64,000 bases of DNA from the NCBI RefSeq assembly GCF_025499425.1, contig NZ_JAIMCB010000005.1:248001-312000 (forward strand), written 5' to 3'. Every line of letters starts with the position of its first letter. Position 1 is the first letter of the stretch. Source of the DNA: Acidiferrimicrobium sp. IK (GTDB lineage: Bacteria; Actinomycetota; Acidimicrobiia; Acidimicrobiales; Palsa-688). Shown here piece by piece: positions 16,924 through 25,433 of the stretch. The position numbers and the translations under genes are program-made. A model generated the notes under the pieces. It made no database searches. It was not told the origin of the DNA and was given only the letters and a program-made list of their open reading frames with translations.

Positions 16924-18626
16924 TTCAGCTTCTCCCAGGTGTAGCTGGTCTTGGGGGCCTTCGCCCCGACCGTCGCGTTGCAGGTGAACGTCGTCGTGGT
17001 CCCGTCGCTTGTCGAGCTGGCGACCCAGACATTCGTGAGGGCCGGTACGCCGGTCATGGCCCGAAGCCACGCCGCGACCGTCTCGACACCTCCCTGGGCT
17101 TTCACAGACATCGTGACTTGGGCCAGCCCGGTCGCCGTCGCGGAGGCAGCTGTGCTCGTGGTGCCGGTTGTCGATGTCGTCGGCGTGGCGGTGAGCTGGA
17201 TGGTCCCGAGCACTGTGTTGGCCGGCATCGCCGCGGAGATCTGGCGAAGGAGCGTCGGCCAGTCGACCCCGGCGCCTACGGCTATCAGCGCCCGCTGCCG
17301 CGCGTCGACCGTAGCGAAGTATGACGTCACACGAGCGAGCGACGAGCTCGAGGCGTTCAGCGCAACGCTCTGCGCCTCGAGGGCATTCGCCTCGCTGCGC
17401 ACGTGCGTGTAACCCTCGTACTTGTGGTACCAGAGGGCTCCGAGGCCACCAGCAAGGACCGCTACTGCAGCGACACCAGCGAGTAGGGCGTTGCGCCGGC
17501 GGCGCGCAAGGATGACCTCGCTCGGGAGCAGGGAGACCCGTGCGTCGACGGGTTGGGCCTGCCACATCGCGGCACCGACCGCGGCAAGGCTGACAGTCCG
17601 GGCCCGGACAAGGTCGTCAGGGGCGAGGACATCCTGAGCTATATCGATCCCTGCGAAGGCGTCAGCGAGCACCACGGGGACACCCACTCGGGCCTCGAGC
17701 ATCTCAGTCAGGTGAGGGGTGAGGGCGCCCCCGCCGGCGACTAGCAGCCGCTCCAGCTGCCCGATCGCGCTCTGGCTTTGGAAGTAGTCGAGCGACTCGG
17801 CGATCTGCGCGACGAGAGGCTCGGCCTCATCGATCACGAGCGCCCCGGCTCGGGAGGCCGCTGATCCCTCGGCCCGGCTGGCGTAGCGCATCACCGCGGC
17901 GGCATCGTTTCGCGGAATGCCGAGGCGTTGACCGAGTCCGACGGTCAGGTGATTAGCGCCGATGGACAGTGTCCGACTCACCAGGCCGCCGGCCTTGGTT
18001 CGCAGCGTCACGGACGTGAGCTCGGCGCCGACGGTCACTAGGCAGAAGCGTTCCCCCGCAGTGCGAGCGGCGGCGCGCGCCGACGCCACGGGCGAAACGT
18101 CGAGAGCGACCGGATCTAGGTTCGCCTGGCGCAGCGCATCGAGGAGGCGCTGAACCGAGCTCCGCTCGGCCGCGGCGAGAAGGATACGCATCTGACGACC
18201 GCCGTCACCGTTGCCCTCTACCGGGCCGAGGATCTCGAAGTCGAGTACCGCCTCTGCCACCGGGATGGGAATGAGGTCCTGCACCTCAAAGTGCATGGCG
18301 GTGCGAAACTCAGCGGCGGACATGGCAGTCACCGCCGCTTCGCGAACGATCACCCGCTGACCGGCGACGGTGGCGACGACATCGCGTGAGGAGAATCCGG
18401 CCTGGGTCCACAGCCGCCGCAGCGCCTCCGCCACCCCGCCCGGGTCTCGAACTTCCCCCTCAACAACGAGGCCCGGCTCGATGCCGACCTGGCCGACAGC
18501 CTTAAGCTGTTGGCGGCCGGTCCCGCCGGAGAGCTCAACGGCGCGGATCGCCGAGGAGCCGATGTCCAGGCCGACCGCTCGACTACGCCGCAGGTGATGC
18601 TGCGTCAGATCCGCAATCTTCTCCAC
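16920..18626 (-). CDS. PilM-PilN fusion protein of the type IV pilus platform
   Basis: 568 aa. Residues 1 to about 355 are PilM, an actin-like ATPase fold: VGLDIGSSAIRAVEL, AMHFEVQDLIPIPVAEAVLDFEIL, LVTVGAELTSV, and LLVAGGGALTPHL. A basic stretch and one TM helix (about residues 378-400) follow, then a PilN-like exported domain with coiled coil and ferredoxin-like part. In most bacteria PilM and PilN are separate and bind through the PilN N-terminal peptide; here they are one chain. The GTG start at 18624-18626 is preceded by AGGA. First gene after the pilA hairpin and likely head of the lowly expressed part of the pilus operon. Confidence 0.88.
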   Translation of the reverse strand: MEKIADLTQHHLRRSRAVGLDIGSSAIRAVELSGGTGRQQLKAVGQVGIEPGLVVEGEVRDPGGVAEALRRLWTQAGFSSRDVVATVAGQRVIVREAAVTAMSAAEFRTAMHFEVQDLIPIPVAEAVLDFEILGPVEGNGDGGRQMRILLAAAERSSVQRLLDALRQANLDPVALDVSPVASARAAARTAGERFCLVTVGAELTSVTLRTKAGGLVSRTLSIGANHLTVGLGQRLGIPRNDAAAVMRYASRAEGSAASRAGALVIDEAEPLVAQIAESLDYFQSQSAIGQLERLLVAGGGALTPHLTEMLEARVGVPVVLADAFAGIDIAQDVLAPDDLVRARTVSLAAVGAAMWQAQPVDARVSLLPSEVILARRRRNALLAGVAAVAVLAGGLGALWYHKYEGYTHVRSEANALEAQSVALNASSSSLARVTSYFATVDARQRALIAVGAGVDWPTLLRQISAAMPANTVLGTIQLTATPTTSTTGTTSTAASATATGLAQVTMSVKAQGGVETVAAWLRAMTGVPALTNVWVASSTSDGTTTTFTCNATVGAKAPKTSYTWEKLK

Positions 18627-18756
18627 GTTGTCCTATCGGCAGCCGGCGGGTCCGCCTTTACAAGTGGCGGTACTCATGGTCACGCAGCCTCCAGTTGACG
18701 GACTCCAATCCCTCCGCCCTAACCAGGCTTCGACCTAAACGGCTCCCTGACGCGTC

Positions 18757-18785
18757 GAGGAGGGAGGCCTAAGGCCTCCCTCCTC
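18757..18785 (-). terminator. Perfect 14-bp inverted repeat downstream of pilA
   Basis: Arms 18757-18770 and 18772-18785 are exact reverse complements separated by one base, giving a very stable GC-rich hairpin 30 bases after the pilA stop. No U-tract follows on the minus strand, so it may be a leaky terminator or a 3' stabiliser of the pilA mRNA. Either would let the major pilin be made in excess over the downstream pilMN-O genes. Confidence 0.7.
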
Positions 18786-18814
18786 ACCAGTTGGGTTTGA
18801 CTCTTTGCAGCGAC

Positions 18815-19333
18815 CTACCAGGCGGTTGCCCACGCTCCCTTTGAGCTGGTTGCAGTCACCGTGGTGGTGGGAAGGGCCGTGTACGCCATCGGCGATGTGC
18901 CCTTGGCGATGGTTTCGTAGGAGACGACACCGTTGTTGTCATAGACGTAGTAGGCGTTCCCGTCAGCGCCCAGGGCGCCGACTACCACTGCGGACGACCC
19001 GGGAGTGCTGCTCGTGAGGTCCACGTCGACGCCGTTGCCTGTCGAGGCAGCGGTGCTGGAAGCCATGGCAGTCCACTTCAGCGCTGGCTCGAGGGCGCTG
19101 ACGTCAGTTGCCGCGCCGTACACCTGTCCGTTGTTCGTGTAGTACGTCTGCTCCGCAGTGATGGCATTGCGGAGGTCGGACTGGGTGGCTCGGGCGTTAG
19201 CGCTGTTCTTGGCGCCGAGGAACGTCGGGATGGCGATGGCCATCAAGATGCCAATGATCAGAACGACGACCATGAGCTCGATGAGGGTGAAGCCCTCTTC
19301 ACGCTCGGCCTTATCGGTGATGGACTTGAACAT
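18815..19333 (-). CDS. pilA: Type IV major pilin
   Basis: A 172-aa prepilin. The leader MFKSITDKAEREEG is followed by FTLIELMVVVLIIGILMAIAI, a textbook processing site (Gly before Phe, Glu at +5). Then comes the conserved helix PTFLGAKNSANARATQSDLRNAITAEQTYY and a small Ser/Thr/Ala-rich globular head. AAGGAAGG lies 5 bases before the ATG, the strongest ribosome site in the locus, as expected for the abundant subunit. It is flanked by a structured 5' leader and a 3' hairpin, suggesting its own transcript. Confidence 0.95.
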   Translation of the reverse strand: MFKSITDKAEREEGFTLIELMVVVLIIGILMAIAIPTFLGAKNSANARATQSDLRNAITAEQTYYTNNGQVYGAATDVSALEPALKWTAMASSTAASTGNGVDVDLTSSTPGSSAVVVGALGADGNAYYVYDNNGVVSYETIAKGTSPMAYTALPTTTVTATSSKGAWATAW

Positions 19334-19384
19334 GTTGCCTTCCTTTGTGGGGTTCTGTTGTCAGTGGTGCGAGCCAGCGTGTTC

Positions 19385-19437
19385 GGCCTCTCGGCCTCGC
19401 CGGCTTCGCCGGCACTGAGTCCTCCAGGCTCCCTCAG
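19385..19437 (-). promoter_or_regulatory. Structured 5' leader of pilA
   Basis: In the 276-base gap between pilC and pilA, the minus strand can fold three consecutive stems. These are a 5-bp CTGAG/CTCAG stem (19415-19437), GCCGGC-GAA-GCCGGC (19399-19413), and GGCC-GAGA-GGCC with a GNRA loop (19385-19396). A consensus-like TTGACA lies upstream (about 19473-19478) without a good -10 at 17 bases. The stems could stabilise the mRNA or be part of a regulatory RNA. I could not match it to the c-di-GMP-I core. Confidence 0.4.
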
Positions 19438-19609
19438 CAACCGATTACTCTTCGGATGTTTTGGGGATCTGATGTCAAGAGCATCGCTCGCACTTATGGT
19501 GTCGTGCTGTAAGCGCCCGACCTTTAGGCCTTTTTCAGAGACCGGCACCGCTGACACGCCGGCCACCCGACCCAGCCTTGGGCCGGGGCGCACGTCGAGC
19601 CCGCGTGAG

Positions 19610-20830
19610 CTACTTGATGAGCTTGATGATGTTGAACATCGGCATGTACAGCGAGATCACCATCGTGCCCACGGCACCGCCCAGGACGACGATCATGATC
19701 GGCTCGAGAAGGGACGTGAGGGCGTCGACGGTCGCCGACACCTCCTGCTCGAAGAAGATGGCGATGCGCGCCAAGAGGTCGTCGAGCGCGCCGGTCTCCT
19801 CGCCGACAGACATCATCTGCACGACCATTGAAGGAAAGACGGGGTGATCCGGTAGCCGCTGAGTGAGCGATTCGCCTTGCTTGGCCCCCTCGGCGACCGC
19901 CTCCAAGCCGTTAGCGATAACCGTGTTGTTGACGGTCTCCTTGGTGATGTCCAGCGCGTCGAGGAGCGGAACGCCGGAGCGGAGGAGCGTGGAGAACGTG
20001 CCCGCGAACCGAGCCATGGCTGTCTTTTGGACCAGCTTGCCGAACACCGGGATCCTGAGCTTCGTCCGATCCCATGCTGCCCTGCCGGTGTCGGTCTTGA
20101 GCCAGCGACGCAGGAGGTATCCGCTGATCACCGCGCCAACGATCACGAACGGCAGGGATGTGGTCAGGACGTGCGAAACGCCGATGACGATCCGCGTTGG
20201 CAAGGGCAGGGTGCCGTTGAGGTCCTTGTACATCTTGGAGAAGATCGGGACGATGAACAGCAGCATCGCCGCCATGATGAGCATCACAAGGCACAGGACT
20301 GCCACCGGGTAGGCCATGGCGCTGCGGATCTTCCCACGCAGCTCGACCTGGCTCTCCAGCGTGTCGGCCAGCTTGAGGAGGGTCCGATCCAGCGAGCCGC
20401 TGGCCTCGCCGGCCTTGACCATGGCCACGAACAGGTTGGAGAAGTGTTTCGGGTGCTTGGCCAGCGCCTGGGAGAGGGAGAGCCCCTGCTCTACGTCGAG
20501 GCGGATCTCGTCGATGATCTTGCCGAAGTACTTGTTGTCTGCCTGCTCGGCGAGGATCGCGAGGCTGCGCAACAGCGTCAGCCCGGCGTCGATCATCGTC
20601 GCGAACTGCCGGCAGAAGACCGACAGGTCCTTCAGCTTCACCCGGTTCGACAGGCCGGGAATGGTGATCTCGGTCTTGAAGCTGACAGCTGCCTTCTGGT
20701 CGATGGCGATCGGCGTGTAGCCCATCGCCCGAAGCTTGTTGGCGACCAGCGCCGTGTTGTCGGCGTCGAGCGTTCCGGTGAGGACCTTGCCGTCGGAGTT
20801 GCGGACCTTGTAAGCGAACGTGGTTGCCAC
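19610..20830 (-). CDS. pilC: Type IV pilus inner-membrane platform protein (type II secretion F family)
   Basis: A 406-aa polytopic platform protein that couples the PilB/PilT motors to the pilin. It has two T2SSF domains (about residues 70-195 and 275-395), each with a conserved stretch: FCRQFATMIDAGLTLLRSL and RFAGTFSTLLRSGVPLLDAL. TM helices are near 170-190, 220-240 and 375-395. It follows pilT by 28 bases in a pilB-T-C run. The N-terminus MATTFAYKVRNSDGKVLTG is typical. Confidence 0.95.
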   Translation of the reverse strand: MATTFAYKVRNSDGKVLTGTLDADNTALVANKLRAMGYTPIAIDQKAAVSFKTEITIPGLSNRVKLKDLSVFCRQFATMIDAGLTLLRSLAILAEQADNKYFGKIIDEIRLDVEQGLSLSQALAKHPKHFSNLFVAMVKAGEASGSLDRTLLKLADTLESQVELRGKIRSAMAYPVAVLCLVMLIMAAMLLFIVPIFSKMYKDLNGTLPLPTRIVIGVSHVLTTSLPFVIVGAVISGYLLRRWLKTDTGRAAWDRTKLRIPVFGKLVQKTAMARFAGTFSTLLRSGVPLLDALDITKETVNNTVIANGLEAVAEGAKQGESLTQRLPDHPVFPSMVVQMMSVGEETGALDDLLARIAIFFEQEVSATVDALTSLLEPIMIVVLGGAVGTMVISLYMPMFNIIKLIK

Positions 20831-20858
20831 GACCGTCTCTTTCTCTAGATCCTCGGGG

Positions 20859-22421
20859 TCAGCGGCCGGAGCCGACGAGACGGTGGATGTCGGCCGGGTT
20901 GGCGCAGCGCTCCAGCGCCGCGCTCAGGCTGACCACACCGTCTCGGACCAGCTGGGCGAGTGACTGGTCCATGGTTTGCATCCCGTACTGGCCGCCGGCC
21001 TGCATGCTGCTGTAGATCTGGTGGACCTTGCCCTCCCGGATCAGGTTGCGGATGGCGGGGGTCACCACCAGCACCTCGGTGGCCACGGCCCGGCCTCCCC
21101 CACGAGCGACGGGGATCAGCTGCTGGGTGACCACGCCTTGCAGGGCCGAGGCCAGCTGCACCCGGATCTGCTGCTGCTGGTGGGACGGGAAAACGTCGAT
21201 GACCCGGTCCACCGACTGCGGGGCGTCTTGAGTGTGGAGGGTGCCGAAGACCAGGTGGCCGGTCTCGGCCGCGGTCAGCGCGGTCGAGATGGTCTCCAGG
21301 TCGCGCATCTCGCCGACGAGGATGACGTCGGGGTCCTGGCGCAGGACGTGTTTGAGCGCTTCGGCGAAGGAGTGGGTGTCGACGCCGACCTCTCGCTGGT
21401 TGACGACCGACCGCTTGTGGTCGTGGAGGAACTCGATGGGGTCCTCGACGGTCATGATGTGCGACGGCGTGGAGGAGTTGATCATGTCGATGAGCGACGC
21501 CAGGGTGGTGGACTTTCCCGACCCGGTGGGACCGGTCACCAGCACCAGGCCGCGAGGGAGCTTGGCGAACTGCTCTACCGTCGCCGGGATGCCCAGCTCG
21601 GCGAGCGGGCGGATCTTGAACGGGATGGCCCGCAACACCGCGCCGACCGAGTCCTTCTGCTGGAACACGTTGAGCCGGAAGCGGCCCAAGCCAGGGACGG
21701 TGTGCGAAGTGTCAAGCTCGTGCTCGGCCTCGAAACGCTCCCGCTGTCGCTGCGCCAGGACTCCGTAGACCATCTCCCGCAGGTCGGAGCCGATCATCGG
21801 CTCGTGCCCCTCCAACGGGCGGATGGCGCCGTGGACCCGAACGCTCGGCGGGCGCCCTGCGCTCAGGTGGAGGTCCGACGCGTCCAAGGCCATCATCTCC
21901 GCCAGCAGGGAGTTCAGGTGAAGCCGGCCGCCGCTGATCTCGTCGCCCTCGTCGCTCTTCGGGGCCCCGCTCGACGCCGCCTCCGGTCCGGGACCGTACT
22001 CGACCTCGATAGCCCGGATCAGGTCCGCCGGCGACACCAGCGCCGGCAGAGCGTCCCATCCGGTGGCTTCCTTGACGGCGTTGAGGGCCTCTTGATCGTG
22101 GGGGTCGCCGATGGCGACGAGGAGCTTGTCATCGACGATGTCGATCACCACGACCCGGTGGGCCCTGGCGATCGGTTCGGGGAGGAGCCCCTGGACCATG
22201 GGCTGGATCGGCATCGTCACCGGATCCCAAAACCGGAAGCCGAGCTGGTGAGCCACCGCGCCGACCAGGTCACGCTCCGACACCAGCCGCTCGGCGATCA
22301 CGATCTTGCTGAACGGTACGCCCGTTGAGCTTTCCCGGGACAGCGCAGCCTCCAGCTGGCTGCGGGAGATCACCTTGTGCTCGACGAGGTATTCACCGAG
22401 TTGGCGCGACGCTGAGGCCAT
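20859..22421 (-). CDS. pilT: Type IV pilus retraction ATPase PilT with N-terminal MshEN-like domain
   Basis: A 520-aa hexameric ATPase powering pilus retraction. The core (from about residue 165) has LAEMMALDASDLHLSAGRP, Walker A GPTGSGKST (about 295-303), DPIEFLHDHKRSVVNQREVG, DPDVILVGEMRDLETI and GTLHTQDAPQSVDRVIDVFP. It also has the PilT-specific AIRNLIREGK. Canonical PilT is about 350 aa; the additional N-terminal 160 residues resemble MshEN/GspE_N (QLGEYLVEHKVISRSQLEAAL), normally found on PilB. The c-di-GMP-binding consensus is only partly kept (Q for R, K for G). It follows pilB by 60 bases. Confidence 0.93.
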   Translation of the reverse strand: MASASRQLGEYLVEHKVISRSQLEAALSRESSTGVPFSKIVIAERLVSERDLVGAVAHQLGFRFWDPVTMPIQPMVQGLLPEPIARAHRVVVIDIVDDKLLVAIGDPHDQEALNAVKEATGWDALPALVSPADLIRAIEVEYGPGPEAASSGAPKSDEGDEISGGRLHLNSLLAEMMALDASDLHLSAGRPPSVRVHGAIRPLEGHEPMIGSDLREMVYGVLAQRQRERFEAEHELDTSHTVPGLGRFRLNVFQQKDSVGAVLRAIPFKIRPLAELGIPATVEQFAKLPRGLVLVTGPTGSGKSTTLASLIDMINSSTPSHIMTVEDPIEFLHDHKRSVVNQREVGVDTHSFAEALKHVLRQDPDVILVGEMRDLETISTALTAAETGHLVFGTLHTQDAPQSVDRVIDVFPSHQQQQIRVQLASALQGVVTQQLIPVARGGGRAVATEVLVVTPAIRNLIREGKVHQIYSSMQAGGQYGMQTMDQSLAQLVRDGVVSLSAALERCANPADIHRLVGSGR

Positions 22422-22481
22422 GTCTAGTACTCGGCATCCTGGCGCCGCCGGCTGAGGACTATTTTGCTGAGACGGCGCCGG

Positions 22482-24194
22482 TCAGGCGGTGACGCGCAGG
22501 ATCTCCTCGATGGAAGTCCGGCCCCGCAGCGCTTCTTGCAGCCCGGCTTGGCGCAGGGTCAGCATCCCCTGCGCTGCCGCGGCCTTGCGGATGTCGTCGG
22601 AGTGGCTGCGCTCGACGATCATCCGCTCGACGATCTCGGTCACCTCGAGCACCTCGTGGATGGCGAAACGGCCGTGGTAGCCGGTCTGGCCGCACGCCCC
22701 GCACCCGACGGCTCGGCGCAGCACCAGCGTGTCATCGAGGCCGCCGAGGCGTTCGTAGTCCCAGCCGACCGCTTCCAGCTCGGCGCGGTCGGGCACGTAG
22801 CGCTCTGCGCACTTCTCGCAGACCCGCCGGGCCAGGCGCTGGGCGACGATGCAGTCGATGGCGCTGCCGACGAGGAAGGGTTCGACGCCCATCTCGATGA
22901 GGCGGCTCGGGGTGCTCGCCGCGTCGTTGGTGTGGAGGGTGGAGAGCACGAGGTGACCGGTAAGGGCGGCTTCGATGGCGATGACCGCGGTCTCCTTGTC
23001 CCGGATCTCCCCCACCAGCACGATGTCGGGGTCGGAGCGAAGGATCGAGCGCAGCGCGGCGGCGAAGCTCAGGCCGGCTTTGATGTTGACCTGGACCTGG
23101 TTGATGCCGTGGAGCTGGTATTCGACGGGATCCTCGACGGTGATGACGTTTTTGGACTCGTCGTTGAGGATGTTCAAGGTGGAATACAGCGTCGTCGACT
23201 TGCCCGAACCGGTGGGTCCGGTGACCAAGATGGTGCCGTAGGGCTTGCGGTAGGACCGCTCGTAGCGCTCCATGTTCTCGGGGAGAAAGCCGAGGTCGGA
23301 GAGGCGCAGCAGCGCTGTCGACTTGTCCAGGATCCGCATGACGATCTTCTCGCCCCACACCGTCGGCAGGGTCGCGACCCGCAGGTCGATCGACCGGCCG
23401 TCGATGACGGTGGTGATCCGCCCGTCTTGGGGGACCCGCCGTTCGGCGATGTTGAGGTCGGCCATGACCTTGAGCCGGCTGATGATGCCGTTTTGGATGC
23501 TCTTGGGGGGCATCATCACCTGGTGGAGGACGCCGTCGATTCGGTAGCGGATCCGCAGGTCGCGCTCCCCCGGCTCGATGTGGATGTCCGACGCCCGGTC
23601 GGCGGCCGCCTGGGTGATGATCATGTTGACCAGCTTGACGATCGGCGCGTCCTCGACCACCTCGCGGATCGAGGTCAGGCCGCTGTCGGTCTCGTAGCTG
23701 CTCGCCGCCTCCATCGAGACGCTCTCCGCCTCGTTGTCGAAGCGGTGGTAGCGCGCCAGTGCGTCGTTGATGCCGCTGGCGACGGTGACTACCGGTTTGA
23801 TCGACGCGCCGGTGAGGGTGCGGATGTCGTCGATGGCGACGACGTTGGACGGGTCGGCCATCGCGACGAGCAGCTGACCGTTGTCCCAACCGATCGGGAT
23901 CGCCATGTACCGGCGGGCGACCGCGTCGGAGATCAGCCGGGTGGCGGCCGCGTCGACTGGGTACTCGGAGAGGTCGACGAAAGCCATACCCAGGTGGGTG
24001 GCGAGCGTGGCGACCAGGTCGGCCTCGCTGATCAGACGGTCCTCGATCAGCACCCGGCTGAGCGGGACACCCCGCTGGTCGGCGGCGGCCAAGGCGGCGT
24101 CGCGCTGGCCGGCGCTCAGGCGCCCGCTGCTGACCAGCAGGGCTCCGATCTGCTCGTCTTGCTGTGAGTGCCCGCTGGTTGCAGGCGCGGTCAT
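22482..24194 (-). CDS. pilB: Type IV pilus extension ATPase PilB
   Basis: A 570-aa hexameric ATPase driving pilin polymerisation. The N-terminal MshEN-like domain (ALLVSSGRLSAGQRDAALAA, then VLIEDRLISEADLVATLATHLG) precedes the N2 domain. Then come Walker A GPTGSGKST (about 325-333), DPVEYQLHGINQVQVN, DPDIVLVGEIRDKETAVIA and STLHTNDAAS. A four-cysteine zinc site lies near residues 459-505 (CEKC and CGAC). The ATG is 1 base past the DUF4388 stop, so the two are co-translated. Confidence 0.96.
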   Translation of the reverse strand: MTAPATSGHSQQDEQIGALLVSSGRLSAGQRDAALAAADQRGVPLSRVLIEDRLISEADLVATLATHLGMAFVDLSEYPVDAAATRLISDAVARRYMAIPIGWDNGQLLVAMADPSNVVAIDDIRTLTGASIKPVVTVASGINDALARYHRFDNEAESVSMEAASSYETDSGLTSIREVVEDAPIVKLVNMIITQAAADRASDIHIEPGERDLRIRYRIDGVLHQVMMPPKSIQNGIISRLKVMADLNIAERRVPQDGRITTVIDGRSIDLRVATLPTVWGEKIVMRILDKSTALLRLSDLGFLPENMERYERSYRKPYGTILVTGPTGSGKSTTLYSTLNILNDESKNVITVEDPVEYQLHGINQVQVNIKAGLSFAAALRSILRSDPDIVLVGEIRDKETAVIAIEAALTGHLVLSTLHTNDAASTPSRLIEMGVEPFLVGSAIDCIVAQRLARRVCEKCAERYVPDRAELEAVGWDYERLGGLDDTLVLRRAVGCGACGQTGYHGRFAIHEVLEVTEIVERMIVERSHSDDIRKAAAAQGMLTLRQAGLQEALRGRTSIEEILRVTA

Positions 24195-24195
24195 C

Positions 24196-25347
24196 TCACG
24201 CCTTCGCGGAGGAGAAGAAGCGCTTGCGAGCCGCTCGCTCCGGGGGACGGGTCCGCTCCGCGACCGGCGGGTCGCTCACGGCGTCGGCGTGCCGGGGCCG
24301 CTCGTTGCGCCACCCTGACTCTTCGTTGCGGGCCTGGGCGAGCAGGGACGCCAGTTCCGCAGCCGGCCATGGGCCGCGGTCAGCCAGCGCCGGTTCGGCG
24401 TCGGCCAGCGCCGGTTCGGCGTCGGCCAGCGCCGGTTCGGTGTCCGCCACCGCTACGGCCACGGGGGTCGCCGGGGCTGCCACGGCAGGCGCCGCGGGGG
24501 CGGGTGCTTCCGGGAAGCGCAAACCGGCGTCGGCGTCGGATCCGGGCAGGATCTCAGGCGCGGGCCACGTCTCGCTCACGAACGCCCCGAACAGGCTGCG
24601 GCTGTGATGGGTGACGCTGCTTGGCTCGGGCACCTCGCCCGAGGGGGTGTCCCAGACTCCTGCGGTGACCGCGTCTGGGACGGCGTGGTCGAAGGGCGTA
24701 GCGGTCGGGCCCCACAAGTCTTGCGGCGCCGGGGCGAGCTCGCCGGCGACGACAGCGCTTTCGTCAGCGGCGGAGCCGCCGAGGGCGTCCGGCTGCTCGA
24801 CCGCAGGCCAGTCTTGGCCGGCGGGGGGCGCCACCCGCACCACGCCGCTGTCGATGAGCCGTTTCACCGTGCGGTAGACCGACAGCGGGTCGGCCCCGTG
24901 CCGGGCGACCACAGCGTCCATGTCGCGCCCGTCACCGACGGCCCTTACGACCGCCCACCCATCGTGATCGATGACGAGCGGCTGGGCGACTGGCACCGCG
25001 GCGAGGGAGAGCATCCAGGCTCCGGAAGGCACGATGGAGGCCATCTCGGCTCGGGCGGCCCGGCGCTGCATCGCCTCCTCCACCGCCGGGGCCGACGGCA
25101 TCAGTTGCCCGTCGCGGTGGTGGGAATCGGGTTCGAACCGGAAGCGGACGCCGTTCGTGCTGAGGAGCCGATCGAGGACATCGACGAGGGAGGTGCCGGG
25201 GATGTCCAGCAGGCAGTCGCCTTGTACCGCCAGCTCGACGGAGTAGGCCGGCGCGTCGAGGTGGAGCACTCCCCGCGAGGAGGTGGCCGCCAGAAGCGAC
25301 ATGATGTCGGCGAGAGCGAATTCGTCCAGCGATCCGGCGAGCGACAT
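24196..25347 (-). CDS. DUF4388 (PATAN) domain protein, likely pilus regulator
   Basis: About 383 aa. Residues 1 to about 100 are a DUF4388/PATAN domain (MSLAGSLDEFALADIMSLLA, SSRGVLHLDA, GDCLLDIPGTS). A helical middle with winged-helix character follows (DGRDMDAVVARHGADPLSVY, then TVKRLIDSGVV). The C-terminal half is low-complexity Ala/Pro/Glu with a tandem repeat and ends in a basic KRFFSSAKA. The ATG at 25345-25347 has GGAGGAGG 7 bases upstream; a longer frame to 25410 is less likely. PATAN proteins in cyanobacteria bind PilB-type ATPases, and this gene abuts pilB. Confidence 0.82.
   Translation of the reverse strand: MSLAGSLDEFALADIMSLLAATSSRGVLHLDAPAYSVELAVQGDCLLDIPGTSLVDVLDRLLSTNGVRFRFEPDSHHRDGQLMPSAPAVEEAMQRRAARAEMASIVPSGAWMLSLAAVPVAQPLVIDHDGWAVVRAVGDGRDMDAVVARHGADPLSVYRTVKRLIDSGVVRVAPPAGQDWPAVEQPDALGGSAADESAVVAGELAPAPQDLWGPTATPFDHAVPDAVTAGVWDTPSGEVPEPSSVTHHSRSLFGAFVSETWPAPEILPGSDADAGLRFPEAPAPAAPAVAAPATPVAVAVADTEPALADAEPALADAEPALADRGPWPAAELASLLAQARNEESGWRNERPRHADAVSDPPVAERTRPPERAARKRFFSSAKA
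24385..24447. repeat. 21-bp tandem repeat, three copies
   Basis: Three head-to-tail 21-bp units (24385-24405, 24406-24426, 24427-24447) encode repeats of ADAEPAL in the disordered tail of the DUF4388 protein. The first two are identical and the third has a few changes. Only a spacer-length role is suggested. Confidence 0.85.
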
Positions 25348-25433
25348 GCCAGGGCCTCCTCCATGCGTGCTTCGGTAGATATCGGCCGGACAGGAGGCAC
25401 CCTTGAGCACCAGCTACGGGCGTCGCCTGTTTG

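Noticed and set aside
18681..18750. GEMM-like words (CACGCAGCCTCC, CCTAAAC) on the plus strand after pilA
   Set aside because: They lie antisense to the pilus transcript and do not fold into the two-stem core.
19334..19609. c-di-GMP-I (GEMM) riboswitch upstream of pilA
   Set aside because: Location is attractive, but the conserved core pieces (ACGCA, GCAAA, and the GGNCUA-type receptor) are not present in the right order on the minus strand.
22464..24167. 567-codon plus-strand frame opposite pilB
   Set aside because: Exact antisense of a strongly conserved ATPase; no family resemblance.
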